A stretch of 64,000 nt of DNA from Oenanthe sinensis (Eukaryota > Streptophyta > Magnoliopsida > Apiales > Apiaceae): NCBI GenBank assembly GCA_028671895.1, contig CM053800.1, positions 14,591,886 to 14,655,885 of the forward strand, in the 5' to 3' direction. Made by a program: the position numbers and the translations under genes. Below the pieces are notes generated by a model. The model saw only the letters and a program-made list of their open reading frames with translations. It made no database searches and had not been told where the DNA came from. Position 1 is the first letter of the stretch. Each line of letters starts with the position of its first letter. This document shows positions 48,132 through 57,901 of this stretch, piece by piece.

Positions 48132-51100
48132 ATGGCAAACCCAAATTTCACCATTCCCAAGACCAACTTTGTTAATCTCTCTGCTGATCGAGCAACTGGT
48201 AGATTCATTCACTATCAGTTCTGGATTGAATCCCTCAACAACACATCAATCATAAGTCATGCCTTAACTGCCTCTCCCATCCTGAATGTCGAAGCCCTTC
48301 AAGCTGCTTACTCTACACTAGAGATTCAGGGTGGAAAAGTCAATCCAACAGGCCTATCCTTTACTATTGGTGGTGTCAAATATGAAGTCAGTCTGCGGAA
48401 GTTCAATGAGTTACTCGGGCTTCCTACAGAAGATTATGCTCCGGAACCCACTATGGAGAATATGTTGCAATTATTCACGGAGATAGGTTGTCGCCCTCCC
48501 ACGGGTCCTATCAAGGTAACAAAGGTTAACACCGGTATGCTACCAGCTGAGTGGGATTATGTAGTTCAGGCCATTCAGCGCTGCATGTTCCCAAAGGACA
48601 AAGACTACAGGCCAATGAACAACAGCTGCCGGGTAATACTATATGGAGTGGCAAACAACAGGAGAGTGAATGTGGGCAAACATCTGTTGATTCAGTTGCA
48701 TGAGAGGTGGGCATTGGAGAAAAATGCCTCAAGGAATCCAGAAGATGGTCCAGTCAAATGCTGGATGCCAAGATTTCTTCAGATGGTTCTGGATGACGTC
48801 CTTTCAGAGGAACACCGAAGAATATTTCAAGGCTCTGAAAGGATGGCATGTTTTGATATGACTCTAAAGAGTATCTCCACCATGGAAACCCAGCAAAAGT
48901 CAAGACTTTTTGAGTTGCGCCTGACTCCATTCTTCCAGGATCTGCAAGATGAGTATACTAGGAGGCATGCTTCTCAGTTTACTGCAGTAGAAGCTGAGAG
49001 TAGCGGTAACGAAGCTGAAGGTGGAGATCAAGTGCCTAGAAATTTGGAACAAGCAGGTATGGATGTTGACATGGCTGAGGCAAATGCTGCAGAAGTTGGA
49101 GCTGACAAGGATGACGATCTTCTGAGTCAGGTACCTATTCTTGCTGATCTTGATCAATCATCAATTCAACCTGTTTTCTACAGCCGTGGGCCTGAAAACC
49201 CCCAGGCTCTATCCCAGGCTGCAAGCCCTTCTGTTCATAAACGTTCAGCCAGCCCTAAAACTGGTGATAAAAGGAAGGCAAGCTTATCTGAGTCGAGTGA
49301 ATCGAGTGGAGGGAGTGTAGGAGTTGAGAGAGTAGTCACTTCAGCAGCTCTGCCACCTCCAAAGAAGCAAAAGGTGGATTCAAACCTAGTGGCAACTGCA
49401 CAACCTGTTAAGGCTAGTTCACCTCTCACAGCCACCACACCTCACGCTGGTGGCTCTCCTCTCCAAATCATTTCAACACATTCGCACTCGCCTAGGCATG
49501 TTGGTGAGAGTCAAGAAGGGGGTCCAGCTCAACAGCCAATAGGAGCTGGCCCTACCTTCCCTGAGTTGTCCGCTCAGGGCTCTTTGAGCAATTTCTCGGA
49601 AGGGGAATGGCAAACTGAGACTAGCACTTCTGATACTAGTATCTCAGGCAGTTTTAATGAGGAAGAGTCTGTCGAATCCAGTACGGATGACGCTTCCTCA
49701 TCTAAATCAGAAAACAAGTTGCTTGCAGAGCAACGACATCTGGTGACTGGTGGGTCTACGCCTCCAGAACAGCCCAGCGAACCAGAAAAGGTTCTAAGTG
49801 AACAAGGGGATGACATGGTCATAACGTCATCCCCCGTCGTAGACACAGCGCTTAAAGGCTCAGTCTCACTGACCGATATCGCCGACCAACTCACCGCTAG
49901 TCCCCAGCGATTAGTGGATGAGGCTCTAGTACTGTTAGGCTCTAAACACGAGGGAGAGACAGGGAGAGTAGATCCCTTCTTTTTAGGGATCTTGAGTGAA
50001 ACAGAACCCGGCGAGAGTAAACAGTCTAACCCAAGCCAAACACCGTCCCCCAAATTGCAGGATTTAGTGAAGAAAGTGGAGGCTTTGGAGGCTGGAGTTG
50101 CTGGTGTCACTGCTGCTGTCTCTTCTCACTCTGGAAGATTGGAGGTTGGAGCTCAGTTCATGGAGAACCTCATTGCCGTCCAAAATCAAATGATTGACAA
50201 GATAAACAATCTCGGCATGGCACAGGTGGAGGTTGGAAGATCAGTAGATGATGTCACTTATGGCATGTCTCAAGTTTGGACGAAGCTCAATGAACTACTT
50301 GATGCTGTCTTTGGCCGTAACAGGGCTGGACCTGGTCCTTCAACCGGTGGTGGTGGTGACGATAATAATGATGATAATGCTCCTGATGAGGATAACACAC
50401 CTAAGGGGGAGAAGGAGGATCAGGGTCTGAAAAAGCTGACTAGTAAGGGTCCGGTGATCGAGTCCTCAAACAAATCTGGTGAAAAGGTGGAGGAGGCTCA
50501 ACCGGCTCTTAAGGACAAAGGCAAGCAGAAGATGGTAGTTGAAGAAGAAGCTGAGAAAGAAACACCTCTTGTTGATGCATTTATGGGAGACTTTATTGAA
50601 GATTCTGATGATGACGAGATGGATGTAGAAGCCTTAGTGGCAAGGAGGTCGAGACTCGAGCAACGCGCAAGAGAATGGGAACAAGAAAGAGGTCTAAATC
50701 CTGGCGGATCTGGCGCAGGAGTTGCAGGTGATGCAGGAGACCACTCGGTTGCGGACGAGCATGTTCCAGAAGAAGAAGTAGATGAAGCGGAGATGCAAGG
50801 AGAGATTTTCAGGGAAGCCAGAGAAAGAGTAAATGAAGAAGTTCTACAAGGGATAGTTGAAAAAGAGCTAATGGCAAAGGAGAAGAGAGCGGCTCAGAAA
50901 ACTCAGCATGAGTTTGAAATGAAAAAGATCAATGATCCTAAGGTCCAGGCTGACATAAGGAGGGAAGGTCCCGAGTGGGACAAGGCTAGAGAAGCCTTAG
51001 CTGGACCAAGAGCCTATGCTCATGACTCAGGAAGATTGAGCTTTCTTCTTCATAAGCTAGAAAATCTAAACCCTGGGCTGCTGAATTATCTAAATTGCAT

Positions 51101-52262
51101 AAGACAGGGATGCACCTCCATACAAGTCATATTCAAGGAGAAGGCATGGAATCTGATGATCACTTGGACACCCATAACAAAAATCGGGCCGTGTATGGTC
51201 GATGAAGCTTTCTTCCATGAAAGGGGTGCAAGTGAACTGGTAGAATTCGCTCACAAGGTAGACACCTCTGTCAAGACTGGAGTGTTGTTTAAGGAGAAAT
51301 TGTTGAAGATGGCTGAAGACAGAGGGGTTGACATTATTCTAAATCCCTATCAGATCAGATATGTCCATGACAAGGTCTTGAGGATCGTAAATCTGCATGA
51401 CTCGAAACTAACTCCGAGCGGAAATGTGCTGAAGGCAGTTGCAAAGCTAGTCCTCTCTAAGGGTTTTCTAACAAAGGAAAAGAAGCTGGTGGCTAAGGAC
51501 TTTGAGAAGCTGATAAGAAGGCAAGACGCTAGATACAAGTTGCCTGAAGCTACACTACCAGTGGTTAAGAAGGAACCTGAAGACTATGCATTCGAGCTGC
51601 AAAACGAGGCAATAAGAGAGCATGTGCAAAGATACGGAGATCCAAGGATAGACATTCCAAAAGAAGGGGAAATAAGGAAGGAAGCTGGTGCAGTGGCTGG
51701 TGCAAATGTCAAGTTTGTCAAGAGCAAAGCTGAGAATGAGAATGATCTGCTGATCTATACAGACAAGCATAAGGTGGAAACCATCATTGAAATCAAGTAC
51801 GACATCTTTGCAGAACACAGTCATGAAACACTGTGTATTATAAGAGAATTGATTGAGGAGATGGATGATATTGACGAGTTTGATCAGGATTATCTGAGGG
51901 TCACGTTTGATAACTTCTGTAAGAGAAGACAACAGCTTGATATTCAGAGGCTACAGCAATGCACCACCGCTATTGTCATTGGATACCCTAAGCAGCTGGT
52001 TATAAGGAAGAAAGGGGAAAAGGGGTACCCTGACAAAGTCACAAAGCTGAGGTTTGAAGACATTCCCACGAAGCTTACCACTCGCAGCATGGTTGAAAGG
52101 TGGTTGAGGTTGTTTCGAAATTACAAGATCAGAAATCATGTGGAAGCAGAAGGACTTAATCTTCTCAAGAAAAGAATGGATGAAGTCTGCAACCCTGAGT
52201 TCATGAAGAAAGAAAAAGCAGCCAAGAAGAAAGCCCGTGAGGAAGAGGAGCGCAAGAAATAA
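48132..52262 (+). CDS. E5 extra ORF: 1376-aa protein of unknown function
   Basis: Intact gene in the fourth position of the element (gag-pol-extra). The ATG at 48132 (AAAATGGCA) is the likely start; the frame is open a little further upstream without an ATG. Residues about 45-225 match the N-terminal domain of E3 and E6 (a SFTIGGVKYEV strand, FNELLGLP, an EW pair at 140-141, a WMPRFLQMVL helix). Residues about 285-680 are Ser/Pro/Glu-rich. A coiled coil lies near 690-750, then acidic and Lys/Glu-rich helices to about 960. The folded-looking C-terminal half ends in a Lys/Glu tail. There is no signal peptide or membrane segment, unlike a fusion glycoprotein. It may relate to plant transposon proteins of the PF20167 type, but that needs a profile search. 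Function unknown. Confidence 0.9.
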   Translation: MANPNFTIPKTNFVNLSADRATGRFIHYQFWIESLNNTSIISHALTASPILNVEALQAAYSTLEIQGGKVNPTGLSFTIGGVKYEVSLRKFNELLGLPTEDYAPEPTMENMLQLFTEIGCRPPTGPIKVTKVNTGMLPAEWDYVVQAIQRCMFPKDKDYRPMNNSCRVILYGVANNRRVNVGKHLLIQLHERWALEKNASRNPEDGPVKCWMPRFLQMVLDDVLSEEHRRIFQGSERMACFDMTLKSISTMETQQKSRLFELRLTPFFQDLQDEYTRRHASQFTAVEAESSGNEAEGGDQVPRNLEQAGMDVDMAEANAAEVGADKDDDLLSQVPILADLDQSSIQPVFYSRGPENPQALSQAASPSVHKRSASPKTGDKRKASLSESSESSGGSVGVERVVTSAALPPPKKQKVDSNLVATAQPVKASSPLTATTPHAGGSPLQIISTHSHSPRHVGESQEGGPAQQPIGAGPTFPELSAQGSLSNFSEGEWQTETSTSDTSISGSFNEEESVESSTDDASSSKSENKLLAEQRHLVTGGSTPPEQPSEPEKVLSEQGDDMVITSSPVVDTALKGSVSLTDIADQLTASPQRLVDEALVLLGSKHEGETGRVDPFFLGILSETEPGESKQSNPSQTPSPKLQDLVKKVEALEAGVAGVTAAVSSHSGRLEVGAQFMENLIAVQNQMIDKINNLGMAQVEVGRSVDDVTYGMSQVWTKLNELLDAVFGRNRAGPGPSTGGGGDDNNDDNAPDEDNTPKGEKEDQGLKKLTSKGPVIESSNKSGEKVEEAQPALKDKGKQKMVVEEEAEKETPLVDAFMGDFIEDSDDDEMDVEALVARRSRLEQRAREWEQERGLNPGGSGAGVAGDAGDHSVADEHVPEEEVDEAEMQGEIFREARERVNEEVLQGIVEKELMAKEKRAAQKTQHEFEMKKINDPKVQADIRREGPEWDKAREALAGPRAYAHDSGRLSFLLHKLENLNPGLLNYLNCIRQGCTSIQVIFKEKAWNLMITWTPITKIGPCMVDEAFFHERGASELVEFAHKVDTSVKTGVLFKEKLLKMAEDRGVDIILNPYQIRYVHDKVLRIVNLHDSKLTPSGNVLKAVAKLVLSKGFLTKEKKLVAKDFEKLIRRQDARYKLPEATLPVVKKEPEDYAFELQNEAIREHVQRYGDPRIDIPKEGEIRKEAGAVAGANVKFVKSKAENENDLLIYTDKHKVETIIEIKYDIFAEHSHETLCIIRELIEEMDDIDEFDQDYLRVTFDNFCKRRQQLDIQRLQQCTTAIVIGYPKQLVIRKKGEKGYPDKVTKLRFEDIPTKLTTRSMVERWLRLFRNYKIRNHVEAEGLNLLKKRMDEVCNPEFMKKEKAAKKKAREEEERKK

Positions 52263-52740
52263 AAATTTTAATGTATCATGATTGTAATGTTTCTTTGCGT
52301 TGTAATTTGTTTTCTCGTTTTCCTGCATTGTAAAAATATATTATCTGTTTTCTTGTGTAGTGTAAGGTAGAAGTTAGTTAGCTAAGTGTCTTGAAACTGG
52401 TTTATATTAGGCGTCAATTATTTCGCGAAGTTCGGCGGTGGTAATACTGCTAAAAGGACTTCAGAAGGATAATTGAAGATTGAGTGGACCGTGCTCTTAA
52501 AGTACTTAGAGAAAATCTCTAAGAAGAGCATGAAGCCATTTAATCGAGCCAACAGGTGTCCAATTTTGGCACTTGAAGTATCAGTAATAGACATGAAGTT
52601 AATTAATCAAGCCAAGCATTATGTAAGTTAACATGATCATTTATGAATGTTATTTTATCTTTTTTTTCAGTCCCTGTTTAGTTGAGTTATCCTCATTGTG
52701 AATTTGGTTGTCATTGTTAGACAATCAAATAGGGGGAGAT
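52263..52740 (+). other. E5 3' untranslated region and polypurine tract
   Basis: No gene between the extra-ORF stop and the polypurine tract AAATAGGGGGAGAT at 52727-52740. The block TTAGTTGAGTTATCCTCA at about 52679 is shared with E1 near 19043. A small inverted repeat (TTGTC and GACAA) precedes the tract. Confidence 0.85.
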
Positions 52741-53991
52741 TGAAAGGCATAGGTGTACTAACTTGTAACACTTAATTATTATGTAACTCAACTAAGTAAA
52801 AGATAAAACAACAGCAAAACAAGAGAAACTGAAGAAGCACATGGAATCAATCAACTGAAGAAATGGTAATGATACTTGGTAACTACAAGTAACTAATTTG
52901 GTTAATCAAGGATGCATAAGTGAGAAGAAGTTCAATCTGAGTATTGCTCATGCCCTAACTTATCTAATGGAGAATCAAATAAATGTCAAGGAAGTATCAA
53001 GAAGACCAAAGTGATTTCATGTAATGTATATCAACATCTGGATAATGTAAAGGTTAATCAACAAATGAGAACTGACATTCAGAAGCAAGAACCCCTACAA
53101 GACTAGTCACTTATGAACCAGACCATTGCATCAAGTGTCAGGACATTGGAGGCAAGTTCGTGTCAGTAATAGAAGATCTCATTTGAATTGAGTGAGGAAA
53201 AGAAATTGAGGAAGCTAAGGAAACTTGCTCATAAAGGTTAATCCTCAATTAGTCACTAAAGAAGGTCAACATTGGATGTGTGCATATTTGCTAAGGCAAA
53301 TGTCGATCCACAGCAGATCGATATGCGGGTCGAGATTTGCAAGTGAAGTAAAACACTGCAAAGGCAAATCTCGATCCGGGCGACAGATCGAGATCGAGAT
53401 TCTCCCAGATCGAGATCGAGATCTTCACAGATCGAGATCGAGATCTTCATAGATTGAGATCGAGATTCTCCCAGATCAAGATCGAGATTTTCACAGATCG
53501 AGATCGAGATGGGTCCAGGCGAAGATCGAGATACGGGTAGAAATGTAACATTTAATGTTCAAGGGACAGGTGGCTTATTGTGAACGGTTGATCCAGAGTT
53601 GTTGTTAAAGTACTTTTTGTTGTCGAAATCCTGATTGGGCCACGTACACAAAAAGGACAAGATCAAGACTACATGACATTATAAAAGCAGCACTTTGTTG
53701 TTTAGTAGGAACGAGTATCTCTGTATTTTAAAAGCGATATTTTTTTTGAGAGCATTTACTGTAAAACAAAAAGTGAGAGAGAGGATCAGTTGAATATAGC
53801 TTTAATTGCTGTATTTATTGTTCAACTGATCATGATGCTTTTATGAATGTTGTAGCAAATCCATCAATGAATATAATGATATATTCTTGAAATTCTGTGT
53901 CATCATTTATTACCTGCATATTGCTTATTCTCTCATAAATTTTAAACAGTTGTATTCACCCCCCCCCCTCTACAACACTTTGGACCTAACA
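52741..53991 (+). repeat. E5 3' LTR
   Basis: 1,251 bp, nearly identical to 39409-40644, followed by the CATCT duplication and the first part of E3 gag. TATA box at 53680 and U5 hairpin at 53949-53976. Confidence 0.95.
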
Positions 53992-54483
53992 CATCTCATT
54001 CAAGAGTTTTGTAAACCTATCATACATCTCAGTGATAGATTCTCCAGATTTTGCTTCAAAGTACTCATACTCTTGAATAAGCAAAGACCTAGCTTTCTTC
54101 TTGACATCTTTAGTCCCTTGACAGTGCACCTCAAGTTTTGTCCACATCTCCTTAGCAGTCTTGCATGATATGACACAGTTAGTTAGAACAGAATCTAAAC
54201 TATTAAAGAGAATGTTCTTTACTTTTGCCTCCTTAAGGACATTTTCTTTATCCTCTTTTGTCCATTCAGCCTTTGGTTTCTCAACGAGGTGTTCTTCAGT
54301 TATTTTGCCTTCCTCATTGATTTGAGGCACAATTTTTAAGGGCATAAAGGGTCCTTCATTAATCCTGTCAAGATAGTCAGGTTCTGTTGCTTCCAGATGG
54401 TGCAGCATCTTAACCTTCCAGTGGGTGAACTCATTTCTCTTAAGCATATGAATCTTAGAATTGCCATCTTTGTTTCCAGACAT
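53992..54483 (-). pseudogene. E3 gag, first part
   Basis: Start ATG at 54483 (CAT at 54481-54483 on the plus strand), 25 bases after the primer site. 164 codons are open: HWKVKMLHHLE near residue 20, DSVLTNCV, AKEMWTKLEVHCQGT near residue 110 and FEAKSGESITEMYDRF near residue 145. It is cut at 53992 by E5; the downstream part continues at 39408 on the other side. Capsid domain of the Sirevirus-type gag. Confidence 0.9.
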
Positions 54484-54507
54484 CTTTGATCGATTTTTAA
54501 ACGTTAG

Positions 54508-54519
54508 GCTCTGATACCA
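54508..54519 (-). other. E3 primer binding site
   Basis: TGGTATCAGAGC on the minus strand, two bases from the 5' LTR; the standard initiator tRNA-Met complement. Confidence 0.9.
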
Positions 54520-54521
54520 AT

Positions 54522-55266
54522 TGTTTTCCCAGTCGTACAAGTAGAAGGGGGGGTTGAATACTTGTATGTCTTTTCTGCCCGATTTAAAATCAAATTAAGA
54601 ACAAATCCAAACACAAAAATATGAATAAGTACTGTTTTGTATTATTGATTTGTGAATACAAAACTCTCCTAGGGTGTACACAAACCCTAACAGCTTCTCT
54701 GTGTTTATCACAACAACTCTCTCTATCTCTATGCTCTCACAAAATTTCACTCAGATAATTATGCTTCGACTTCCACACCTTTACAATTAGGTTACATAGA
54801 GTTTATATAGAGAGCTGCCCATCAACTAATAATAGAAAGATAAATTACAATAGGAATAGAATTCCTAATTATTAGTTGACAGTTTCCTTCTAGAATTCTC
54901 TTTCTTTCCCATAGTATATCTGCAATATATTTATCTTGATCTTCGAAGACTTTCCATTCCTGTGATCTTCTTCCAAATTTATCCTCAACTGTATAGACTT
55001 TGAAATCTTCAGACTCTGATGATCTTGAGACTCTGATCACATGTAGACTCTGATAGATCATAGACTCTGATAGTCTATAGACTCTGATCACCTTCCAGAC
55101 TCTGGTTTCATTTTCTACAAAAATTCTTCCAAGTACAAATAACATGAATATTGACTATCTAGACTCTGATTATACATTTCAAAGACTAGAAAAACTTATT
55201 ACAGATAAACTAATCTAGACCCTGTTCTAGTATTTTGTACATCATCAAATAAATATATTCCTAACA
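54522..55266 (-). repeat. E3 5' LTR
   Basis: 745 bp, about 14 base differences from 19414-20158. Carries the AGACTCT array (54997-55170), TATA box and U5 hairpin (54537-54565). Followed by the CAATA duplication and the rest of the E1 3' LTR. Confidence 0.95.
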
Positions 55267-55271
55267 CAATA

Positions 55272-56962
55272 TTCGAAGCATAAGAATCTAGAATGGTAAA
55301 GACAATGGTTAAATAAGACAGCTACAGTCTTGGAGTTATACTCACTGAAAGAAGTTCATTTATATGTTCAAGCATCAGTGAAGAACAGAGAATGAAGTAT
55401 TCAAGATTGTGGTAGTAATGGAGATGTTGTCTAAGTACCAGAAAAGATTACAGTGAAGTTACAGTGTTTATTGACAGTCAGTGTTCGAAGCAATGAAGTT
55501 GCCGCAAACTTAACAATGCAAGTAAAGCAATAATACGAAGACCTGGATCAAAGTTAGTCGTCTGTGAACCAGACCAGTTGCACTAGGCGTCAGCAGCTTG
55601 TGAAAGGAATCTGAGTATTAACTACAGAAGAATTGTTAAGTTGAAGAACGTACTTGAAAAGAACGGTTATTTATTAAGGTAGGAAAAGTAATTTAGAAAG
55701 GCTACAGCCAAACAGCTAAACAGCTAATAACAAAACAGCTAAACAACTAAACAGCTCAAAGGGTGCAGGGGCAAAGTGTCACAACCTTGGTACGAAAAGT
55801 GAAAGTTTCTGAACTACAGTCGAGGAACGGAAACAACTCAGGGTACAAGATGTAATGTGACAAGACTTTGGTACAAGAAATGGAAGTTGGGGAACTTCAG
55901 TCAAGCAATGAAAAGAGGGTCAAAGTGCAGTGACCAACTTGCACTTTGACCATGTAAATGGGAAACACGCGCCTGTTTTAATCTTGGCCAACATTGAGTG
56001 CTATGTGAATTCAGCCAAGTAACTTGCGCCTGTACAGAGCAGTCCCAGTAGAGGCGCAAAAAACTCATTTGCCTTAACCAAAATGACTGAATGGCGCCAC
56101 TAAATATTACACAGGGGTTGCACTCTAGGAGGCGCAACAAAAAATGGCAGCCAACTTATTCTAAATTCTGAGGTGCCACTTGAACTTACACAGGGTATCC
56201 AATGTGACAGGCGCAACAAAAATATTACTTGACTTGAAGAATTTTTGTTAAGTAATTAAAGGCGCCACTTGAAGCTACACAGGGGATACACTCTAATGGC
56301 GCAACAAAATATTACAGGCGCAACAAAATATTTTGGTACAACAAATATTTTTTGGACCCACTCATCCCTCAGCCAATCAAATTACAGCAGCTTACTTTAT
56401 TGATTTAAAGTCTACACCAATTAAAAAGAAGGAGTCGTCTTCTTCAACACAAAAAATGTAAGGAGCTTCTGCCATGGCCGGAGCAAGAATGAATAATTTA
56501 TACACACCCATACCTTACTCCCGGTCAGATATTAGGACCCAGTTCTTTAACGAAAAATGCTTAGGGCTCCTAGATATCACTCCCTACGGACTCAATTTTT
56601 CCTTGTACTAATTTAGATATATTTGTATAGGAACTGAGCCTAATATTTTTGTGTTAGTAGCAAAGAACTAATTTGTTCTTTGGAAGCCAGTTATATTTTT
56701 AACTGGGTGTAGCACCCCTCTGGGTTTATATACGAAAGATATATTTCCGGAAACTTGTCTCGTTTATTTTACTTGCTAATTTTCTAGAACTTTAATGTTT
56801 ATTCATAAACACAGAAAATTAGTAGGCAGTTCACCTAAACACTACAAATGGCCAAACCCACTCTGAAACAATAATTTATTTATCCGCAAATTCAAGAAAT
56901 GAATTTAAATTATTGTTAGTATCGTATTCAACCCCCCTTCTACGATACTCCGGGACCCAACA
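55272..56962 (+). repeat. E1 3' LTR, second segment
   Basis: Continues the E1 LTR after E3. Bases 56033-56962 pair with 1-872. It includes a 58-bp block with a CCAAT word (near 56370) that the 5' copy lacks, a TATATACG box near 56727 and a U5 hairpin at 56918-56949. Ends CCAACA. Confidence 0.95.
55965..56345. promoter_or_regulatory. GGCGCMA word cluster in E1 LTR
   Basis: About ten GCGC-core words (ACGCGCCTG, TTGCGCCTG, GGCGCAAA, GGCGCCACT, GGCGCAACA and others) in 380 bp, ending about 380 bp before the TATA box. The sister cluster in the 5' LTR is at 20-290. CpG-rich words in otherwise AT-rich transposon DNA. Confidence 0.55.
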
Positions 56963-57039
56963 GAATTTCATGATTATCTTCCATTTCTAATCAACTTTCA
57001 TGATTTTGTATCACCTACATGTATTTTTGTATTTTTCTA

Positions 57040-57543
57040 AAATATTTTGGGGATCATATGGTGCTCACAAGTATTTTTTGTAATATTCCTAATAACTTCA
57101 GGAATTTTTATGTACCCACGGGTATTTTCGTAATTACTCATAATAACTTCGGAATTTTTTATGTACCCACGTGTATTTTTCTTAATAATTTAGGAATGCT
57201 TATGTACCCACATGTATTTTTCCTAATTATTCCAAATAATTTAGGAATTTTTTGTGTACCCATAGGTATTTTTTCTAATAATTAAGAATGCTTATGTACC
57301 CATAGGTATTTTTCCTAATTATTTTTCATAATTTTTCCTAATATTTTAGAAATTTTTCGTAATTATTCCTAATAACTTAGGAATTTTTTATGTACCAACA
57401 TGTATTTTTTCTAATAATTTAGGAATTTTTATATACCCGCAGATATTGTTTATAATTTTTCCTAATATTTTAAGAATTTTGTGTACCCACATGTATTTTT
57501 CGTAATTATTCCTAATTACTTAGGAATATTTTGTGTACCCACA
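57040..57543. repeat. AT-rich minisatellite
   Basis: About ten diverged units of 41-51 bp, each with TATGTACCCACNTGTATTTTT followed by CCTAATNATTTAGGAATTT. The only sequence in the window that does not belong to an identified element. It contains the left target site of E6 (CCACA). Open frames in it are a by-product of the repeat. The short piece 56963-57039 before it is unassigned. Confidence 0.75.
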
Positions 57544-57564
57544 TGTTATTCCTTAGAACAATGC

Positions 57565-57601
57565 CAATATTTGTAGAAGGGGGGGTTGAATACAAATATT
57601 G
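57565..57601 (-). other. U5 hairpin of E6 LTR
   Basis: A perfect 11-bp inverted repeat, CAATATTTGTA (57565-57575) and TACAAATATTG (57591-57601), around the G-rich plus-strand form of the conserved C-rich loop. The longest stem of the four families. Confidence 0.8.
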
Positions 57602-57893
57602 AAACTTTTTCCTTGTTCTAATATTTGTTCTTGATGTTTGAAAGAATAAGAGAATAAGTTCGAACAAATTAGTGCTAAAAATAAAACTGAACAAAGAGAT
57701 TTAAAATTATTGATGGATTGGTTTTTCCATCAATATATATTTTTGCTCAATGCTCCTAGGTTAGAAGAAACCTAGCTGCGTTTACAAGATTAGAAAACAA
57801 ATCAACTGTTCTTACACATATGCTCTCAAGCTTGAACAGTTGATTAAGAAATATGTCCAACTTGTATATTTTCTAATAATGCTACTACACTTG

Positions 57894-57901
57894 TTTATAT
57901 A
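57894..57901 (-). promoter_or_regulatory. TATA box of E6 LTR
   Basis: TATATAAA on the minus strand, about 185 bp downstream of the end of the ATCRATTGAT array. Nearly the same spacing as in E3. Confidence 0.6.

Larger units (their letters stand above)
39409..53991 (+). mobile_element. E5: young, nearly intact Sirevirus-like element with a 1376-aa extra ORF
   Basis: 14,583 bp with target duplication CATCT (39404-39408 and 53992-53996). LTRs are 1,236 and 1,251 bp, with about five base differences and one rearranged repeat block. Gag is open (849 aa), pol has a single TGA, and the extra ORF is open. The LTR and the pol to extra-ORF spacer share the GATCGAGAT word. It is inserted in E3 gag in the opposite orientation to E3. 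The most complete element in the window. Confidence 0.95.
19414..55266 (-). mobile_element. E3: Sirevirus-like element with extra ORF, gag split by E4 and E5
   Basis: Minus-strand element between CAATA duplications (19409-19413 and 55267-55271). Both LTRs are 745 bp and about 2% different. After removal of E4 and E5 it is about 12.6 kb. Order on its own strand: LTR, primer site 54519-54508, gag, protease, integrase, RT, RNase H, motif-rich spacer, long extra ORF, polypurine tract, LTR. The word CAGASTCTG is scattered through LTR, spacer and genes. All genes carry stops or shifts. Confidence 0.95.
1..56962 (+). mobile_element. E1: outer Sirevirus-like Ty1/copia retrotransposon, decayed, 5' end outside the window
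   Basis: The outermost element of the nest. Its 5' LTR ends at 872 and is followed by a primer site. Decayed gag, protease, integrase, reverse transcriptase and RNase H follow in copia order, then a polypurine tract at 19091-19104 and a 3' LTR that E3 splits (19105-19413 and 55272-56962). Without E2 and E3 the element would be about 13.5 kb with LTRs of about 2,000 bp. The flank after the 3' LTR is GAATT; the matching left flank lies outside the window. Remnants of gag and pol align with E5, so both belong to one lineage. All coding regions are full of stops and shifts. Confidence 0.9.
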
